Shown here in pieces: positions 5,890 to 8,074 of a DNA stretch of 8,074 nt (its first letter is position 1; each line of letters opens with the position of its first letter). Under the pieces are notes generated by a model that was given only the letters and a program-made list of their open reading frames with translations, was not told where the DNA came from and ran no database searches. The DNA is from JAYEHK01 sp034659475 (GTDB lineage Bacteria > Bacillota > Syntrophomonadia > Syntrophomonadales > Syntrophomonadaceae): assembly GCA_034659475.1 (NCBI GenBank), contig JAYEHK010000178.1, forward strand, positions 1 to 8,074, given 5' to 3'. Both the position numbers and the translations under genes were made by a program.

Positions 5890-5929
5890 AATAACGAGTG
5901 AGAATGAATCTTCTCACTCGTTATTTTTT
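5890..5929 (+). terminator. Strong intrinsic terminator of the crotonase gene
   Basis: AATAACGAGTGAGAA (5890-5904) pairs exactly with its complement at 5911-5925 around a 6-base loop, and six T residues end the right arm and follow it (5924-5929). It lies about 100 bases after the crotonase stop and closes that transcript. Confidence 0.9.
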
Positions 5930-6045
5930 CTGGGTCTATGATTAATTAGAAAATAGACACGGATAACACGGAATTATTAGTTGGACAGTTGAAGTGGGTT
6001 AATAAGAAAATAGGTTTTAAATAGGCGCGGACTTCTTTTTTTGCA
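5930..6045. other. Gene-free spacer between two convergent transcription units
   Basis: No gene or RNA gene is visible here. The stretch contains ACACGGA twice with a 9-base period (5957-5963 and 5966-5972), and AGAAAATAG twice (near 5948 and 6005). These short repeats look like a decayed copy of a dispersed intergenic repeat, but this cannot be tested from one copy. Confidence 0.3.
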
Positions 6046-6071
6046 TAAAATAAGGCGGGGTTTCCCCCGCC
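6046..6071 (-). terminator. Intrinsic terminator of the acyl-CoA dehydrogenase gene
   Basis: On the minus strand GGCGGGG and CCCCGCC form a 7-bp GC-only stem closed by a GAAA tetraloop, followed by TTATTTTA. It begins 22 bases after the dehydrogenase stop codon. The opposite strand lacks a T-run, so it acts in one direction only. Confidence 0.8.
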
Positions 6072-6093
6072 AGAATGATCTATAGTGATGTAA

Positions 6094-7929
6094 TTATAAT
6101 AGCAACAACGCCTCTTCACTAATATCCATAGCCGATGTATCATATTCACTGATTTTGGCTGCCAAATCCCACACATCAGGAACCACATTACGCACATAGT
6201 ATTTAGCAGATTCAACTTTTCCTGTGTAGAAGGCATAATCAAAATGATCAGCACCCAGTTCCCGAGCTTTTTTAAGGGCCAGAACGGCCTGTTCAAGGAT
6301 TAAATAGGCACCATAGATTTTGGCAGTTGCATGCAGAATTCTGGTTGCATACAAGCCCATTAAACCACGCTGTCCTTCAGCTGCATATTTTCCAATGTTC
6401 TCTTTGAGCTCTAAATATGCATCATAAGCTCTCTTCAAAATAGCCAGTTCACGAGCAAAATCTGCATTTCCTTCTTGCTGCTTCATAAAGGCTTCAATAT
6501 CACCCAGCCATGCTGCCATCCCTGCGCCCTTACCCAGTCCCCAGTTACGGCTTACAGTGGTAATAGCCTGTACATAATTCGTACCTTCCCAGATGGTATG
6601 AATCTTTACATCCCTGGCCAACTGGGCAATTGGATATTCTTCACTATAACCATAACCGCCATAACATTGCATCGCTTCTGCCGTAAGAATCCAGGCCATG
6701 TCGGAGTTATAAGCTTTGCACACCGGGGTCATTATATTCAGTTTCCACTGTGCCTGTTTGCGTTCGTCCGGATCAACGCTATTTTCAGCAATATCCATGA
6801 AATAATAGGTCTTGCTCGCCAGTGCTCTCATCACTTCGATATGAGACTTCTGATCAATCAGCATTCTTCTTACATCTTCGTGTTTAATGATGGGTGAACG
6901 ACCTGCTTTGGGATCCATTATCTGCCTTCCCTGAATTCTTCCTGCCGCATACTGGGATGCATTATGATAAGCCACCGCAGCGCCTGCAGTTGAACCGACG
7001 CCCATTTCCATACGGGCCCCATTCATCATATTAAACATCTGTGCCATCCCCTGGCCTTTACCATCTTCACCCGGAAGATTGCCTAACAGAAAACCTCTGC
7101 AATTGTTTTCTTCCCCTAATGACATCACGCACGTGGCTGAACCTCTAATCCCCATTTTATGTTCAATCCCTGCGCATTGCACATCGTTTGGCTCACCCAA
7201 ACTTCCGTCTTCATTGACCCAGATTTTAGGCACTACAAACAGAGAAATTCCAGAAGTACCTTTGGCTCCCCCTTCAATACGGGCCAGCATCAGATGCACA
7301 ATATTTTCTGTAAAATCCTGTTCTCCACCGGTAATAAAACACTTATTACCTTTAATTTTATAAACACCAGGTTCATCAGTTGAATACGCCTTGCTCAGCA
7401 TGTCACCAACATCGGTCCCTGCGCTCGGTTCCGTTAAGCCCATGGTTCCTGACCACTCTCCTGACCACATTTTTTCCAGGAAACGATTTTTAATGGTATC
7501 AGAGCCAAAAGTGTGAATGAGTTCAGCCGCTCCGCCAGTTGCCATGTAGTAACAAGCTAAACCGTGGTTCGCTCCAAACAGATATTCAAGTACTGCTTCA
7601 TACATTACATGAGGCAAAGCTGCTTCGTTTTCTTTGTCCCAGTTACTTGCGCCCCATCCATTTTGCTGTACAAAATGATACGATTTCGCAATTCCCTCAG
7701 GAACACGTACTTTTCCATTCTCAAATATGCAGCCTGGGTTGTCATTTTCATCGTTGCTTACTGCAACCATGTCTCTGGCAGCTTTTAAGGCCTCTCCCAG
7801 AATCATATCAACATCCTCAACTGAATAACTTTCTTTGAACCGATCATAGTTGAAAATTTTCTCGACATCCAGCCACTCCTGCAAAATAAATCTGTGGTCA
7901 CGTGTACTATACAAAAAATTAGTAGCCAT
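6094..7929 (-). CDS. Acyl-CoA dehydrogenase, long type with C-terminal extension
   Basis: Acyl-CoA dehydrogenases are FAD enzymes that oxidise acyl-CoA to trans-2-enoyl-CoA, the first step of beta-oxidation, and pass electrons to electron transfer flavoprotein. This protein has 611 residues, against about 380 for the short type. It has an extra N-terminal segment, the flavin and substrate motif GTMGLTEPSAGTDVG (161-175), FITGGEQDF (198-206) in the middle beta domain, and the C-terminal helical domain with CYGGYGYSEEYP (422-433). The catalytic base is Glu448 in IWEGTNYVQ. An extra C-terminal domain of about 130 residues follows. This architecture is that of the FadE5/DmdC-like group, which includes enzymes for unusual acyl-CoAs, so chain length cannot be told. 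AGGAGG (7937-7942), 7 bases before the ATG, fixes the start. It is a single-gene unit convergent to the crotonase gene and could supply that pathway. Confidence 0.93.
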   Translation of the reverse strand: MATNFLYSTRDHRFILQEWLDVEKIFNYDRFKESYSVEDVDMILGEALKAARDMVAVSNDENDNPGCIFENGKVRVPEGIAKSYHFVQQNGWGASNWDKENEAALPHVMYEAVLEYLFGANHGLACYYMATGGAAELIHTFGSDTIKNRFLEKMWSGEWSGTMGLTEPSAGTDVGDMLSKAYSTDEPGVYKIKGNKCFITGGEQDFTENIVHLMLARIEGGAKGTSGISLFVVPKIWVNEDGSLGEPNDVQCAGIEHKMGIRGSATCVMSLGEENNCRGFLLGNLPGEDGKGQGMAQMFNMMNGARMEMGVGSTAGAAVAYHNASQYAAGRIQGRQIMDPKAGRSPIIKHEDVRRMLIDQKSHIEVMRALASKTYYFMDIAENSVDPDERKQAQWKLNIMTPVCKAYNSDMAWILTAEAMQCYGGYGYSEEYPIAQLARDVKIHTIWEGTNYVQAITTVSRNWGLGKGAGMAAWLGDIEAFMKQQEGNADFARELAILKRAYDAYLELKENIGKYAAEGQRGLMGLYATRILHATAKIYGAYLILEQAVLALKKARELGADHFDYAFYTGKVESAKYYVRNVVPDVWDLAAKISEYDTSAMDISEEALLLL

Positions 7930-8008
7930 TGATATACCTCCTATTAACCGTATGTAATTTCCAAAAGAGAAACACTATTTTTAAGCTTCTCATTTGATTT
8001 GTGTAATC

Positions 8009-8038
8009 ATTATATACATAACTTAATCAATTATACAA
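8009..8038 (-). promoter_or_regulatory. Candidate promoter of the acyl-CoA dehydrogenase gene
   Basis: On the minus strand a perfect TATAAT (8009-8014) lies 18 bases after TTGTAT (8033-8038), a weak -35. Transcription would start near 8002, giving a leader of about 70 bases with AGGAGG at its end. The region is so AT-rich that chance matches are likely. The window ends before any upstream operator can be judged. Confidence 0.35.
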
Positions 8039-8074
8039 TTATTAAAATATCCATAATAATATAATACATAATTT

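Noticed and set aside
1..8074. CRISPR array, tRNA or rRNA genes, toxin-antitoxin or other defence system
   Set aside because: No regularly spaced repeats, no cloverleaf or rRNA signature and no matching gene pair were seen in any part of the window.

Overview
The window looks like chromosomal DNA from a low-GC, spore-forming, motile Firmicute of the Clostridia. The evidence is strong Shine-Dalgarno sites (GGAGG-type) before every gene, AT-rich spacers with U-tailed terminators, a sporulation-type PdaB deacetylase, a chemotaxis kinase, and two fatty-acid beta-oxidation enzymes. That mix would suit a syntrophic or fatty-acid-oxidising clostridium (Syntrophomonadaceae or Peptococcaceae-like), but the family assignment is an inference and no rRNA is present.

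Left part (1-2580, all minus strand): a chemotaxis locus damaged by insertions. cheA (511-2541) starts at a GTG and has a flagellar sigma-28-like promoter just upstream. It is followed by a 211-bp GC-rich element bounded by perfect 20-bp inverted repeats (289-499), then by the first 26 or so codons of cheW. The cheW reading frame stops abruptly at 121, and an unrelated open frame that overlaps its stop codon runs off the window edge (127-1). That frame may be the leader of a group II intron reverse transcriptase. The cheA-cheW pair has therefore apparently been hit twice.

Middle part (2893-4557): two plus-strand carbohydrate esterase family 4 deacetylases, both membrane-anchored at the N terminus. 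The first is a generic NodB-type enzyme with all catalytic motifs. The second is a clear PdaB homologue. A 15-bp perfect hairpin ends this pair and also ends a tiny, well-signalled minus-strand gene for a 27-residue acidic protein (4474-4557), which is easily missed.

Right part (4558-8074): a long leader full of inverted repeats precedes a plus-strand crotonase-family gene (5023-5787). Its active site matches enoyl-CoA isomerases better than hydratases. A strong terminator follows it. Convergent to it is a minus-strand 611-residue acyl-CoA dehydrogenase of the long type with a C-terminal extension (6094-7929), with its own terminator and a candidate promoter near the right edge. The two enzymes would act in neighbouring steps of beta-oxidation but are transcribed separately.

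No tRNA, rRNA or CRISPR array was seen.
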